A DNA stretch of 58,166 bases, taken from positions 1 through 58,166 of the forward strand of contig SGYL01000011.1 of assembly GCA_004213885.1 (NCBI GenBank), written 5' to 3'. Source of the DNA: Alphaproteobacteria bacterium. GTDB lineage: Bacteria > Pseudomonadota > Alphaproteobacteria > Puniceispirillales > Marisalimonadaceae. The stretch's first letter is position 1, and each line of letters begins with the position of its first letter. Of the stretch, positions 1 through 8,116 are shown in pieces. The notes below the pieces were generated by a model that saw only the letters and a list, made by a program, of their open reading frames with translations, had not been told where the DNA came from and searched no databases. The position numbers and the translations under genes were made by a program.

Positions 1-222
1 TAGAACAGGTAATAATGATACCATAAAGTAACCATGAGCAATTGTTTTACCTTCGGGCATCTCCTTTTTTGCTTTTTCAATATCAACATGTATCCATTGA
101 AAATCTCCAGTTGATTTCGCAAATTCGTCTATTTTTTTCTGAGTAACATCAAACCAATCACTTGGAGTTAATGGTTTGTCTATAAAAGTTTCAATTAGTG
201 AAGGGCTATCAATTATAATCAT
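1..222 (-). CDS. MaoC/NodN-like hot-dog hydratase, partial (3' end outside window)
   Basis: Reading the minus strand from an ATG at 222 gives 74 codons with no stop before the window edge. The peptide contains DVTQKKIDEFAKSTGDFQWIH and, further on, KTIAHGYF. Both match the N-terminal half of MaoC-like / NodN (R)-specific enoyl-CoA hydratases, where the Asp and His of the hydratase motif (here in the TGDFQWIHVD stretch) act on the enoyl-CoA. The start lies 1 bp from the stop of the upstream gene at 224-568, so the two are probably co-transcribed. The C-terminal half is not visible. A CoA-ester hydratase fits the acyl-CoA theme of the window, but the substrate cannot be told. Confidence 0.85.
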   Translation of the reverse strand, partial: MIIIDSPSLIETFIDKPLTPSDWFDVTQKKIDEFAKSTGDFQWIHVDIEKAKKEMPEGKTIAHGYFMVSLLPVL

Positions 223-223
223 T

Positions 224-568
224 TTATATATACTTATACATAAAATGTGATCTATCAGAAGTGTGCTCTCTAACTTGTTCGCTCCATCTTCCTTTTTCGA
301 CCGCTTTTGCCCATTCGGGGCTTTTGACAACCTGTGGGGAATCAATTTCATATAAAGCTACAAATTTTTGGTGAGGAGCATCCATATTTTTTGTTTCACC
401 AGCAATAGAGAATTGAAAAGGTTCACCTTTTCCTCTTGTTACTTTATTTACGCCAGGTACCTCAAGTAAATATGGAACATGTTCATCGTCATAAACTTCA
501 TTGAACAAATCCTCATATTGAGATTTTACATTCATAGAAACAATAAAAAGATATTTTGAGTCACTCAT
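224..568 (-). CDS. small dimeric alpha/beta-barrel (EthD-like) protein
   Basis: A 114-residue soluble protein with no signal peptide. The pattern (short beta-strand YLFIVSMNV, a helix, DEHVPYLLEVPGV, a second strand ending YEID, then a helix) is typical of dimeric ferredoxin-like alpha/beta-barrel proteins of the EthD/DUF4286 kind. Some of these are subunits or helpers of ring-modifying enzymes. No catalytic residues are diagnostic. It lies just upstream of the MaoC-like gene, with only 1 bp between this stop and that start, so they form a small minus-strand operon. Its specific function is unknown. Confidence 0.7.
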   Translation of the reverse strand: MSDSKYLFIVSMNVKSQYEDLFNEVYDDEHVPYLLEVPGVNKVTRGKGEPFQFSIAGETKNMDAPHQKFVALYEIDSPQVVKSPEWAKAVEKGRWSEQVREHTSDRSHFMYKYI

Positions 569-681
569 GTTTTTCCTTCTAAATGATTAATAGCAAGATT
601 TAAATATATTCAAAATTAAATCAAAATTAAAGCAATTAAAAGAAATCTTGTAAAAAATATCACTCTTACTAAAATATTGTG

Positions 682-1647
682 ATGTCATATAGAAAATACT
701 TTAAACTTGAAGGTGTCATCCCGGCAACATTACTTTCATTTAATGATGATATGTCGATTAATGAAAAGGAAAGCAGATCTCATATCAAATCCTGTGGTTT
801 AACAGATGGGATTACAGCCATAACTGTAAATGGACATTCTTCCGAGATTCATGCATGCAACTTTGAAGAACAAAAAAGAATTTTAGAATTTTCTCTAGAA
901 GAAGTAGGGGATAAGGTGCCAATTATAAATGGCGTTTATTCTGATGGAAGTTTAGAGGCTGCAAAAATTGCAAGAATGGCACAAGATTTGGGTGCATCTG
1001 CGTTATTATGCTTTCCTCCTCAAAGTATGAGTATGGGAGGATCATTAAGACCTGAAATGGCAATCGAACATTTTAAAAAAATATCTGATGCATCTGATTT
1101 GCCATTGATATGTTTTAATTATCCATCTTCTGGAGGATTGTCTTACCCTTTTGAAACTTTATTAAAATTATTTGATGAAGTTTCAACAATTAAGGCAATT
1201 AAAGACTGGTGTAATGACCCAATGTTGCATGAAAAACACATCAGAGTATTTCAAAGTTTACCAAATCCAGTTAACGTGTTGACTACTCACAGTGCATGGT
1301 TAATGTCTTCTCTAGTAATGGGGGCAAATGGATTATTATCTGGAGCTGGTAGTGTAATTGCGCCATTACAAGTAAGATTATTTAATGCAATTAAAAATAA
1401 TAATTTAGAAGAAGCTAAAGATATTAATGATAAAATATTTCCTTTAGTTCAACTGTTTTATAAGCCACCTTTTTTAGATATGCACAATAGGATGAAAGAG
1501 ACTTTAGTTATTTTAAATGCAATACAAAAAGCTGTTGTTAGGCCTCCTCTTATGAAACTACCATTAAAAGAAATTGAAGAATTAAAAAAGACAGTTAACA
1601 ATATTAATTTAGATAATAAATTAAACTTTGTTAAAACAGTTGCGTAA
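682..1647 (+). CDS. DapA-family class I aldolase/lyase (dihydrodipicolinate synthase-like)
   Basis: The product is about 321 aa, the usual size of the DapA/N-acetylneuraminate lyase TIM-barrel family. The Schiff-base lysine is visible in TIKAIKDWC (about residue 174), aligned with the GIK(E/D) motif. The usual NGTTGE segment reads NGHSSE. The tyrosine of the family motif YNVPSRTG is replaced by Phe in FNYPSSGG (about residue 145). These changes argue against lysine-biosynthetic DapA and for a catabolic lyase or hydratase acting on another pyruvate-type adduct. I prefer the ATG at 682 over the GTG at 679 immediately before it. It is divergent from the 224-568 gene and converges on the FAD-subunit gene, with 8 bp between their stops. 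Confidence 0.85.
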   Translation: MSYRKYFKLEGVIPATLLSFNDDMSINEKESRSHIKSCGLTDGITAITVNGHSSEIHACNFEEQKRILEFSLEEVGDKVPIINGVYSDGSLEAAKIARMAQDLGASALLCFPPQSMSMGGSLRPEMAIEHFKKISDASDLPLICFNYPSSGGLSYPFETLLKLFDEVSTIKAIKDWCNDPMLHEKHIRVFQSLPNPVNVLTTHSAWLMSSLVMGANGLLSGAGSVIAPLQVRLFNAIKNNNLEEAKDINDKIFPLVQLFYKPPFLDMHNRMKETLVILNAIQKAVVRPPLMKLPLKEIEELKKTVNNINLDNKLNFVKTVA

Positions 1648-1671
1648 AAAATTAGTTAAATATTTTTAACT
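1646..1671 (-). terminator. AT-rich hairpin plus U-run at the end of the 20-kb minus-strand array
   Basis: AGTTAAA at 1654-1660 pairs with TTTAACT at 1665-1671 around a 4-nt loop. On the minus strand this 7-bp hairpin is followed by AATTTTTT. It overlaps the last codons and stop (1656-1658) of the FAD-subunit gene. The stem is weak (two G/C pairs), so this is a plausible but not certain intrinsic terminator. No T-run follows on the plus strand. Confidence 0.4.
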
Positions 1672-2480
1672 GAACTTAATATTGTATTTTTACCAACTTT
1701 TCTTATCAAATCTCTTTTGTAAGTTGCCGAAGCATGTTGATCATCTTCTATGTCTAAATTCCAAGCAAAATCATTTAATAATTCGTCGATAAATTCGAAA
1801 TTTTTCATGTCCCACTCAATTACTGTAGGTTTAGAAGGAATGCCGCCAAGTGTAAATCTAATTTTATTATCATCGGTTACCACAGCAAATGAAGCTATAG
1901 CATAATCTGAGTATTTTTCTGAAACCTCATTAAACGCATAACCTGTAGCTTCTTTTTTAGTAGGAAATTCTAATTTGATAGCTATTTCATTCGAATTTTT
2001 TGAAGTTAAAAGTGGTCCAAGGTAAAAATCATTAGCCGAAATAGATCTAAGTCCTTTTTTACTTTTAAGATAAATTTTACCATTTAAAGCTAAAAAACAT
2101 AAAGGTAGTTCAGATGTCGGGTCTCCATGGCAAATTGACCCTAAAATGGTTCCTCTAGCTCTATGTTGAATCTGACCTACATAAGGTATTGATTGATAAA
2201 TTAAAGGCAATTTACTTTTTAAATCTGACCAATTTTCAAGTTCTAATTGTCTAAATAAAGGACCAATTTCAATTGTATTGTCTTTATTTTCTAATGAAAT
2301 TACATCTTTTAAAAAGTTAATATCAATAATAATTTCAGGGTTTGCAATCCTCATATTCAACATTGATATCAAAGATTGACCGCCAGCAAGAATTTGAGCT
2401 TTTTCACCATGAATATCTAGAACATCAAGAACTTCATTTATTGAACTACTCTTAATATATTTAAAGTTACAAGGTTTCAA
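1656..2480 (-). CDS. FAD-binding subunit of a molybdenum hydroxylase (CoxM-like), set 1
   Basis: A 274-aa protein with the two FAD-binding signatures of the CoxM / xanthine dehydrogenase medium subunit. AGGQSLISMLNMR lies near residue 32, and GTILGSICHGDPTSE lies near residue 110, a variant of the TIGGxxxHADPxxE motif. The CO-dehydrogenase flavoprotein C-terminal domain follows. In the heterotrimeric family this subunit passes electrons from the 2Fe-2S subunit to the acceptor. Its start overlaps the end of the Mo-subunit/CoxG fusion by 4 bp, so the two are translationally coupled. The matching 2Fe-2S subunit is not adjacent; the nearest candidate is at 9633-10139. It is the last gene of the co-directional array. 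Confidence 0.9.
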   Translation of the reverse strand: MKPCNFKYIKSSSINEVLDVLDIHGEKAQILAGGQSLISMLNMRIANPEIIIDINFLKDVISLENKDNTIEIGPLFRQLELENWSDLKSKLPLIYQSIPYVGQIQHRARGTILGSICHGDPTSELPLCFLALNGKIYLKSKKGLRSISANDFYLGPLLTSKNSNEIAIKLEFPTKKEATGYAFNEVSEKYSDYAIASFAVVTDDNKIRFTLGGIPSKPTVIEWDMKNFEFIDELLNDFAWNLDIEDDQHASATYKRDLIRKVGKNTILSSVKNI

Positions 2481-5428
2481 ATTTTTATACCGAAAAGTTT
2501 AAAGAGTTTTTTTAAAAATGTTTCATATGAACTTTTATTTAAAGTAAAAGATTGAAAGATTTGATTAACTAATATTTTTACTGATGAATTTATTAATCTG
2601 TTACCAACTATCATAATTTTTCCATCAACTTTAGCTCCATAAGAATAAGCTAAAAAACTCTTTTTATTTTTATTAATAATTTCAATTTTAGCGATCCCAG
2701 TTCCATTTCCAAGTTCACCATGGCCATTTCCAGAGATTTCAAAAGATTTATTTTGTTTTATTTTTTTTATAGAAACATTGAAAGAATATTCTCCTTTGAC
2801 TGGTCCAATACTTAGTTGAATTATTCCATTTAAATTATTTTTTGTAATTTCTTTTAAAGATTTACATCCAGGAATAATTGTTTTTAAATTTTTAAAATCA
2901 AATATTTTTTCCCATAATTCATTTTGATCAATATTTAATTCAAATTCTCCACTTCCATTTATTGGATGGTTTTTGAAATTGATATTTTCATTTATGTGTT
3001 TAGGTTTTTTTTCATTCTTATTTAAATTTAAATATTGATGAACTTTTGTGTTTGTTAGAGGAAGTTTAACATTTTTAATTTTTAAAGCGTCTGAGAAAGC
3101 GTTAGCAATAGCAACTGGGGTAGACATGCAATTTCCTTCACCAAGACCTTTGGATCCAAGAGGAGTAAATGGACTTGGAGTTTCTATATGAATTATCTCA
3201 GGTTCATTAACTTCATATGTTGATGGCAAGTGATAATCTTGAAAGGAACCAGATAAAAAACTTCCATTATCATTATATTTAAACTCTTCTAAAAGAGATG
3301 CACCAACTGCATGTGCATATGCACCATATATTTGACCATTTGCTAGCAGCGGATTAATAATTTTCCCTGCATCATGTCCTGTAACATATTCATCAATTTT
3401 AAGCTTGGATGTTATTGGATCAATTTCAATGCCACACACATCAAATACAAAACCATAAGCAAGTGATCCATTAATCTCATCTTTTTCATTGGGAGGTCTC
3501 AATTTTTCATTACCCCAAAAAACAGTTTCTCTCAAACTTGGATTTAACTTTTCTGGCAAATTTCCAGGAGACCAATGAGGTATTCCAACTAATCTTTTGA
3601 AATTTAAGTAATTGTCAGAATTTTTTTTGTCATAAACTTTTTCTTTATCAAATAAAATATTTTCACTTTTGCAATTAAGTTGACTTGCTGCAATTTTTTT
3701 TAGTTTTTTCTTTAGATTGTTTGCAGCATTAAAAGCTGAGCCAGCTACAGCTCCTGCAAATCTACTTGAGTAATTTCCTGCAGCTATTGACCAAGCATCT
3801 TTATGTGTATCGTGAGTTGTGTTGACAAAAACATCATTAATTTTAATTCCGAATACATCAGCGACTATTTGAGACAAAATTGTTTTATGACCTTGACCTT
3901 GTGGCAAGCTATCACACGTCACATAAACACTTCCTGTAGGGCCAATTGAAACACTTGTAGATGCTAATGCTCCTCCTTTATGCCCAGTTTTTTCTCTGTC
4001 TTTATAGGGCAAAGCTGTTGTGACATAACCCATATTTGATATCGAAGGTTCAATTATTGCAGAATATCCAATGCCATAAATTTTACCGTTTTTAATTGCA
4101 TCACTTTTTTTCTTCAAAATATTTTTATATGTAGAACTTTTGACAACTTTTTTTACAAGTTTTTGAAAATCACCCGAGTCTATTAATGCTCCGGAGGGTG
4201 ACTTATATGGAAATTGTTTTTTTTCAAGAAGGTTAACTTTTATGACATCAAGTACATTTAAATTTAATTCAACAGAAATTTGATGAACTAATCTCTCTAA
4301 TGCAAAATAATGTTGAGGTCCACCAAAACCTCTGTTTAGACCAGATGGAGTTTTGTTTGTTAATACTACTCTATTTCTACATCTGATATTTTTTACTTTA
4401 TATGCACCACTTAGATTTCCGTGCATTCTGTAAAGTGAAGCTGGTTCAGGGGCCCTTGGGTAGGCTCCAACATCATCTATTTGATCATAATCTAAAGCTT
4501 CAATAAGTCCTTTTTCATTGATACTTGCTCTTAATTTAGTTAATCTTCCCGATGCTGAAGAGGCGGCAGTGAGATGTTCTAATCTATCTTCCACCCAAAT
4601 TACTTGTTTATTTGAAAGCTTTGAAGCTAAACAAGTTAAAATAATCATGGGCATTATAGCTTGTTTTATACCAAAACTTCCTCCAGAATCTTCAAAAGAT
4701 ATTAATCTTAGTTTTCCTTCTTCAACTTTAAGTGCACGAGATAAAACAGAGTGTAAACTAAAAGGACCTTGAAAATTCGACTTTACGTCAAAAATCCCAC
4801 TTGCTTTGTCATATTCACTATGAACAACAAACCCCTCTAGAGGAGTACAACTATTTCTTGGATACTCTATCTCAATTTCAACAATTTTATGAGAATTTGT
4901 AAAAAATTTATTTGGTTTACCATACTCAAAATTTCTATCACTAACTACATTTGACTTATGATTTTTTTTATGAACAAATTTGGTTTTTGTATTAATCGCT
5001 TCTTTTATAGAAACAACTGGTTGGTTAACAGAATATTCTACGTCTATGAGTTGAAGTGCATCTTCACCAATGTATCTAGAAGTTGCTAAAATTATAGCTA
5101 TTGGTTCACCAACATAATGGACTTCATCAACAGTACAACACCAAGTTTTAAACTCTGTTCTTATTACAGACAAAAGTGGGTTTGAAATTTTACTAAAATC
5201 TTTTCCAGTAATAACACTGTGAACACCTTTGAGTTTTTTTGCTTTTGAAAAATCTATTCTTTTAATTTTCCCAGACGCATGTTCTGATCTCAGAACTACT
5301 GCGTGAAGAGCATCAGGTTTAAATGGCGTATCACTTCCAAATTGTCCTTTTCCATTCAGAAGTTTATCATCTTCAACCCTTTTTATATTATTTCCGATAA
5401 AACAATCAATAGGTTGGTCTTCAAGCAT
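2477..5428 (-). CDS. Molybdopterin-binding hydroxylase large subunit fused to a CoxG (SRPBCC) domain, set 1
   Basis: At 983 aa it is longer than the usual 750-800 aa CoxL-type subunit. Residues about 10-800 form the aldehyde oxidase/xanthine dehydrogenase a/b-hammerhead plus Mo-pterin domains. The active-site loop near residue 363 reads NRGFGGPQ, not the AYxCSFR of true form-I CO dehydrogenase. The catalytic glutamate is present in KGLGEGN (about 760). Residues about 820-975 are a CoxG-like domain, recognised from IIPGCKSL, GPVKGEYSF and AKVDGKI, ending in a basic amphipathic tail (FLKKLFKLFG) that could touch the membrane. CoxG is normally a separate protein linked to membrane attachment and quinone transfer of CO dehydrogenase. 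The fusion should tie this hydroxylase to the membrane. The substrate is unknown; an aromatic acid, aldehyde or N-heterocycle is likely from the neighbours. Confidence 0.92.
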   Translation of the reverse strand: MLEDQPIDCFIGNNIKRVEDDKLLNGKGQFGSDTPFKPDALHAVVLRSEHASGKIKRIDFSKAKKLKGVHSVITGKDFSKISNPLLSVIRTEFKTWCCTVDEVHYVGEPIAIILATSRYIGEDALQLIDVEYSVNQPVVSIKEAINTKTKFVHKKNHKSNVVSDRNFEYGKPNKFFTNSHKIVEIEIEYPRNSCTPLEGFVVHSEYDKASGIFDVKSNFQGPFSLHSVLSRALKVEEGKLRLISFEDSGGSFGIKQAIMPMIILTCLASKLSNKQVIWVEDRLEHLTAASSASGRLTKLRASINEKGLIEALDYDQIDDVGAYPRAPEPASLYRMHGNLSGAYKVKNIRCRNRVVLTNKTPSGLNRGFGGPQHYFALERLVHQISVELNLNVLDVIKVNLLEKKQFPYKSPSGALIDSGDFQKLVKKVVKSSTYKNILKKKSDAIKNGKIYGIGYSAIIEPSISNMGYVTTALPYKDREKTGHKGGALASTSVSIGPTGSVYVTCDSLPQGQGHKTILSQIVADVFGIKINDVFVNTTHDTHKDAWSIAAGNYSSRFAGAVAGSAFNAANNLKKKLKKIAASQLNCKSENILFDKEKVYDKKNSDNYLNFKRLVGIPHWSPGNLPEKLNPSLRETVFWGNEKLRPPNEKDEINGSLAYGFVFDVCGIEIDPITSKLKIDEYVTGHDAGKIINPLLANGQIYGAYAHAVGASLLEEFKYNDNGSFLSGSFQDYHLPSTYEVNEPEIIHIETPSPFTPLGSKGLGEGNCMSTPVAIANAFSDALKIKNVKLPLTNTKVHQYLNLNKNEKKPKHINENINFKNHPINGSGEFELNIDQNELWEKIFDFKNLKTIIPGCKSLKEITKNNLNGIIQLSIGPVKGEYSFNVSIKKIKQNKSFEISGNGHGELGNGTGIAKIEIINKNKKSFLAYSYGAKVDGKIMIVGNRLINSSVKILVNQIFQSFTLNKSSYETFLKKLFKLFGIKI

Positions 5429-5433
5429 TTAGT

Positions 5434-6213
5434 TTAATTTCCTTTGTAGGAGGGAGGGCGTTTTTCAGAAAAACTCTCCACGCCTTCTTTGAAATCATTA
5501 GAACTTCTTAATCTTCCATATGCTTCGCCTTCAAGATCTATGGATGTGTGAAGTGTTGCATTTTGTGTTGCATTTAATACAGATTTTATTGTTCGCTGAG
5601 CTAATGGAGATACACTTAAAAGTTCTTTAACAATTTTTTGTGTCATGTTTTCAAGTTCAGATTTTTCTACAAGTTCACAAGCAATACCTAATTGATAAGC
5701 TTCTTCACCAGACAGTCTTTTTCCACGCATAATAATGTTTTTAGTTCTTGAGATACCAATCATTTTAGCTAATCTTGCAGATCCTCCTGAACCAGGTATC
5801 ATTCCAATTTTCATTTCAGGAAGTGACAATTGAGAATCTTTTGTAACTATTCTAAAATCGCAAGCAAGGGAAAACTCAAAACCAACACCAAAACAATAAC
5901 CTTGTATCGCTGCAATTACAGGTTTTTTAATTTTTTCCGGTGTCATTACATTTTGCGCTAACATTGATAAATCCTCAGGTGTTTCTTCAAGAAAACCAGC
6001 AATATTTCCACCTGATGAAAAGTTATCACCATCTGCTCTTAAAACAATTACTCTTATATTTTCATTTCTATCAAGTTCATAAAATTGGTTTGCCATTACT
6101 TTTCTTTGAGAAAATAAAACTACATTCAAAGGAGGTCTTGATAAAACTATGTCAGCTCTACGATTTCTTTCATCAACCTCTACTCTAAATCCATCAAATT
6201 TTGATTTTTCCAC
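5434..6213 (-). CDS. enoyl-CoA hydratase/isomerase (crotonase) family protein
   Basis: A 259-aa protein of standard crotonase length. The first oxyanion-hole segment reads NFSSGGNI, the second GYCFGVGFEFS. Both catalytic glutamates of hydratases appear in place: Glu in GFEF and Glu in LPEMKIG, followed by IPGSGGSARL. It probably hydrates, isomerises or hydrolyses a CoA-thioester made by the CoA ligases upstream. It starts 17 bp after the HpaB-like gene and ends 5 bp before the Mo-subunit gene, within the same minus-strand array. A dienoyl-CoA hydratase acting on a dearomatised ring is possible but cannot be shown. Confidence 0.9.
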   Translation of the reverse strand: MEKSKFDGFRVEVDERNRRADIVLSRPPLNVVLFSQRKVMANQFYELDRNENIRVIVLRADGDNFSSGGNIAGFLEETPEDLSMLAQNVMTPEKIKKPVIAAIQGYCFGVGFEFSLACDFRIVTKDSQLSLPEMKIGMIPGSGGSARLAKMIGISRTKNIIMRGKRLSGEEAYQLGIACELVEKSELENMTQKIVKELLSVSPLAQRTIKSVLNATQNATLHTSIDLEGEAYGRLRSSNDFKEGVESFSEKRPPSYKGN

Positions 6214-6230
6214 AATATACCTCTGTAAAA

Positions 6231-7706
6231 TTATTCTGCAGCTTTGTTGTGCTTTATAGGTACATCATATTTACCCATCACTTTATCAACTACTTTTTCA
6301 AAATGATTCCAAGGTGTTTCTCTAAAGTTATGATTTCTTATAATAAATGAGGCGCCAGCATAAAATTTTTCATATTGTAGTTGTCTTCCAGCAAATTCTG
6401 ATCCTACAACATCCCATGCTAATTTAAATAATTTCATTCTATCTAAAGCATTCATTTGAGGTGTTTGGAAATAAGTTTCAAAGTCATTTAATAGTTCTTT
6501 ATTTTTCATGACTTTAATACTCGCAGGCATTTGAAACACACCACCACCGCATAAAGTTCTTAATTCATCAATAATCATCGAGTAATTATCAGTACAAAAA
6601 TTTAAGGCTGCATACATAATACGTCTATTAAACGTTTTAAAATTTTCTGGCCAATTCTCGGCATTTTCAATTTGTCCATAAATCATTCCAGAAAGGGTTG
6701 ACTCTAAAGCTGACATTTTACCTAAAGTTTCTCTTACAGCTGGAACTTCATCTGCGCCAGTAGCTTTTGCAACTTTATAACAGAGGCCAACAATTAATTC
6801 CATTTTTGACCAATATCTTACGTTAGATTGATGATTTCCATAACAGTGTGCAGGAGTTTTAAAGTATATCTCTCTAGCTTGTATTGCATCATCTTTAACA
6901 AATATCCTTTCCCAAGGAACTAAGACCTTATCGCACATTACTAGGACATCTGTTTCATCTTGGTTCCAAGATAAAGGTGCATCAAATTGATTATCATAAT
7001 GATTTGAAAGAGGTTGTCTCATCCACAAGGATAGTCCATTTGAATTACACGGTATCGCACAGGTTATTGATTGTTTTACTTGGTCAGGTGCCAAAGGTAT
7101 TAAATTTCCAATCCAAATTTCATTTGCAAAAATTGCGCTAGTTGCAAGCATTTTCATGCCTGATATAACTACACCTTTATCATTTTCTGATACCACTGAT
7201 AAAGTTGGAATTGGCAAATTTCTTTTTTGATAAAACTCAGGATTTCTTGCCGCTTGAGGAGGCACTACAGCGTATGATGCAAAAACATCATTTTTCTTCA
7301 TATATTCATAATAATTCAGTAAATTATCACTAAATTTATATTTTTCATTGTCAAATATATCTGTACTAGTTGACATACCAGTCACAAAACTTGCGACATG
7401 ATCCATTGACCTTCCCATCATTCCAGAGGTTTGGTCAGCAATGATTTTATGAGCCTTTGAACGTTTTCTTAAGTCATCTTTATTTTTAGCTTTAATAAAC
7501 CAGGTAGAAAAAGTCTCTCCGTTTTCTTCATAAGTTAAGTGCTCTTTATATTCTTTGGTATGTTTTAAATCATAGAGTTGTGCAACGGTTTTAGCTGCTC
7601 TTTTTAATGATGGATGTTTTGTAACATCAGAAACTTTTTCATCTCCAATAAATACAACTCTTCCATCTCGAAGTTGTTCTAAATGATCTTTTCCAGTTTT
7701 AATCAT
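6231..7706 (-). CDS. HpaB-type FADH2-dependent monooxygenase (4-hydroxyphenylacetate 3-monooxygenase family)
   Basis: A 491-aa protein matching the oxygenase component HpaB/PvcC over its full length. It opens TGKDHLEQLRDGR, has GRSMDH near residue 98, the flavin/substrate region ATSAIFANEIW, and a C-terminal GSEFAGRQLQYEKFYAG. The family ortho-hydroxylates phenolic substrates using reduced flavin from a separate reductase. Compared by eye with Thermus HpaB, Arg100 is kept (Arg99), but Tyr104 reads His103 and His142 reads Tyr145, so the substrate is probably not 4-hydroxyphenylacetate. It overlaps the cupin gene by 1 bp. No HpaC-size reductase is next to it; a flavin reductase lies far away at 51639-52301. 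Confidence 0.9.
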   Translation of the reverse strand: MIKTGKDHLEQLRDGRVVFIGDEKVSDVTKHPSLKRAAKTVAQLYDLKHTKEYKEHLTYEENGETFSTWFIKAKNKDDLRKRSKAHKIIADQTSGMMGRSMDHVASFVTGMSTSTDIFDNEKYKFSDNLLNYYEYMKKNDVFASYAVVPPQAARNPEFYQKRNLPIPTLSVVSENDKGVVISGMKMLATSAIFANEIWIGNLIPLAPDQVKQSITCAIPCNSNGLSLWMRQPLSNHYDNQFDAPLSWNQDETDVLVMCDKVLVPWERIFVKDDAIQAREIYFKTPAHCYGNHQSNVRYWSKMELIVGLCYKVAKATGADEVPAVRETLGKMSALESTLSGMIYGQIENAENWPENFKTFNRRIMYAALNFCTDNYSMIIDELRTLCGGGVFQMPASIKVMKNKELLNDFETYFQTPQMNALDRMKLFKLAWDVVGSEFAGRQLQYEKFYAGASFIIRNHNFRETPWNHFEKVVDKVMGKYDVPIKHNKAAE

Positions 7707-8092
7707 TAAAATTCCTCATCATTTTTGTAATAATGTAATTCAAACAAAGTACAACCATTTTCAGATTTAAATGGTCCATGATAAACTCCAGGTGGTCTGC
7801 ATGCATAAGTTGCTTTGTTAAATGTTTCTCCTCCATTGCCTTGTTCATCATTGCCAACAATTAGGTCACCAGAAACTAAAAAAACTTCTTCCCAATGATC
7901 ATGCACAAAAGGTTTTTTTGTATAAACACCTGGATCAAATCTTAATAACCTAGATCTGCTTCCAGTTTTTGTTACTTCATTTAAATCAGATGCTAAGATT
8001 TTTTGTTTAATACCCTCAGGATATCCATTAGGTGTTTTCCAGCCTTCTTCATTAGAAACTAATTCAAACTCAATATGTGGTTTTCTTTTCAT
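7706..8092 (-). CDS. small cupin-domain protein
   Basis: A 128-aa single cupin. Motif 1 supplies the metal ligands in FVHDHWEE (His64, His66, Glu68 or 69), and motif 2 supplies His105 in PPGVYHGPF, so a bound metal is likely. Small ChrR-like cupins are found as dioxygenases (for example the dihydroxyacetophenone dioxygenase group), isomerases or sensors. Directly upstream of an HpaB-type monooxygenase, with a 1-bp overlap, a role in handling the hydroxylated product is the natural guess. A non-catalytic function cannot be excluded. Confidence 0.8.
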   Translation of the reverse strand: MKRKPHIEFELVSNEEGWKTPNGYPEGIKQKILASDLNEVTKTGSRSRLLRFDPGVYTKKPFVHDHWEEVFLVSGDLIVGNDEQGNGGETFNKATYACRPPGVYHGPFKSENGCTLFELHYYKNDEEF

Positions 8093-8116
8093 AATAAGAT
8101 TATTATAGTTTTAAAA

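Noticed and set aside
4518-4772. Plus-strand ORFs inside minus-strand genes (for example 4518-4772, 15731-16018, 27574-27846)
   Set aside because: They lie opposite well-conserved coding sequence, have no family motifs and no ribosome sites, so they are antisense shadows.
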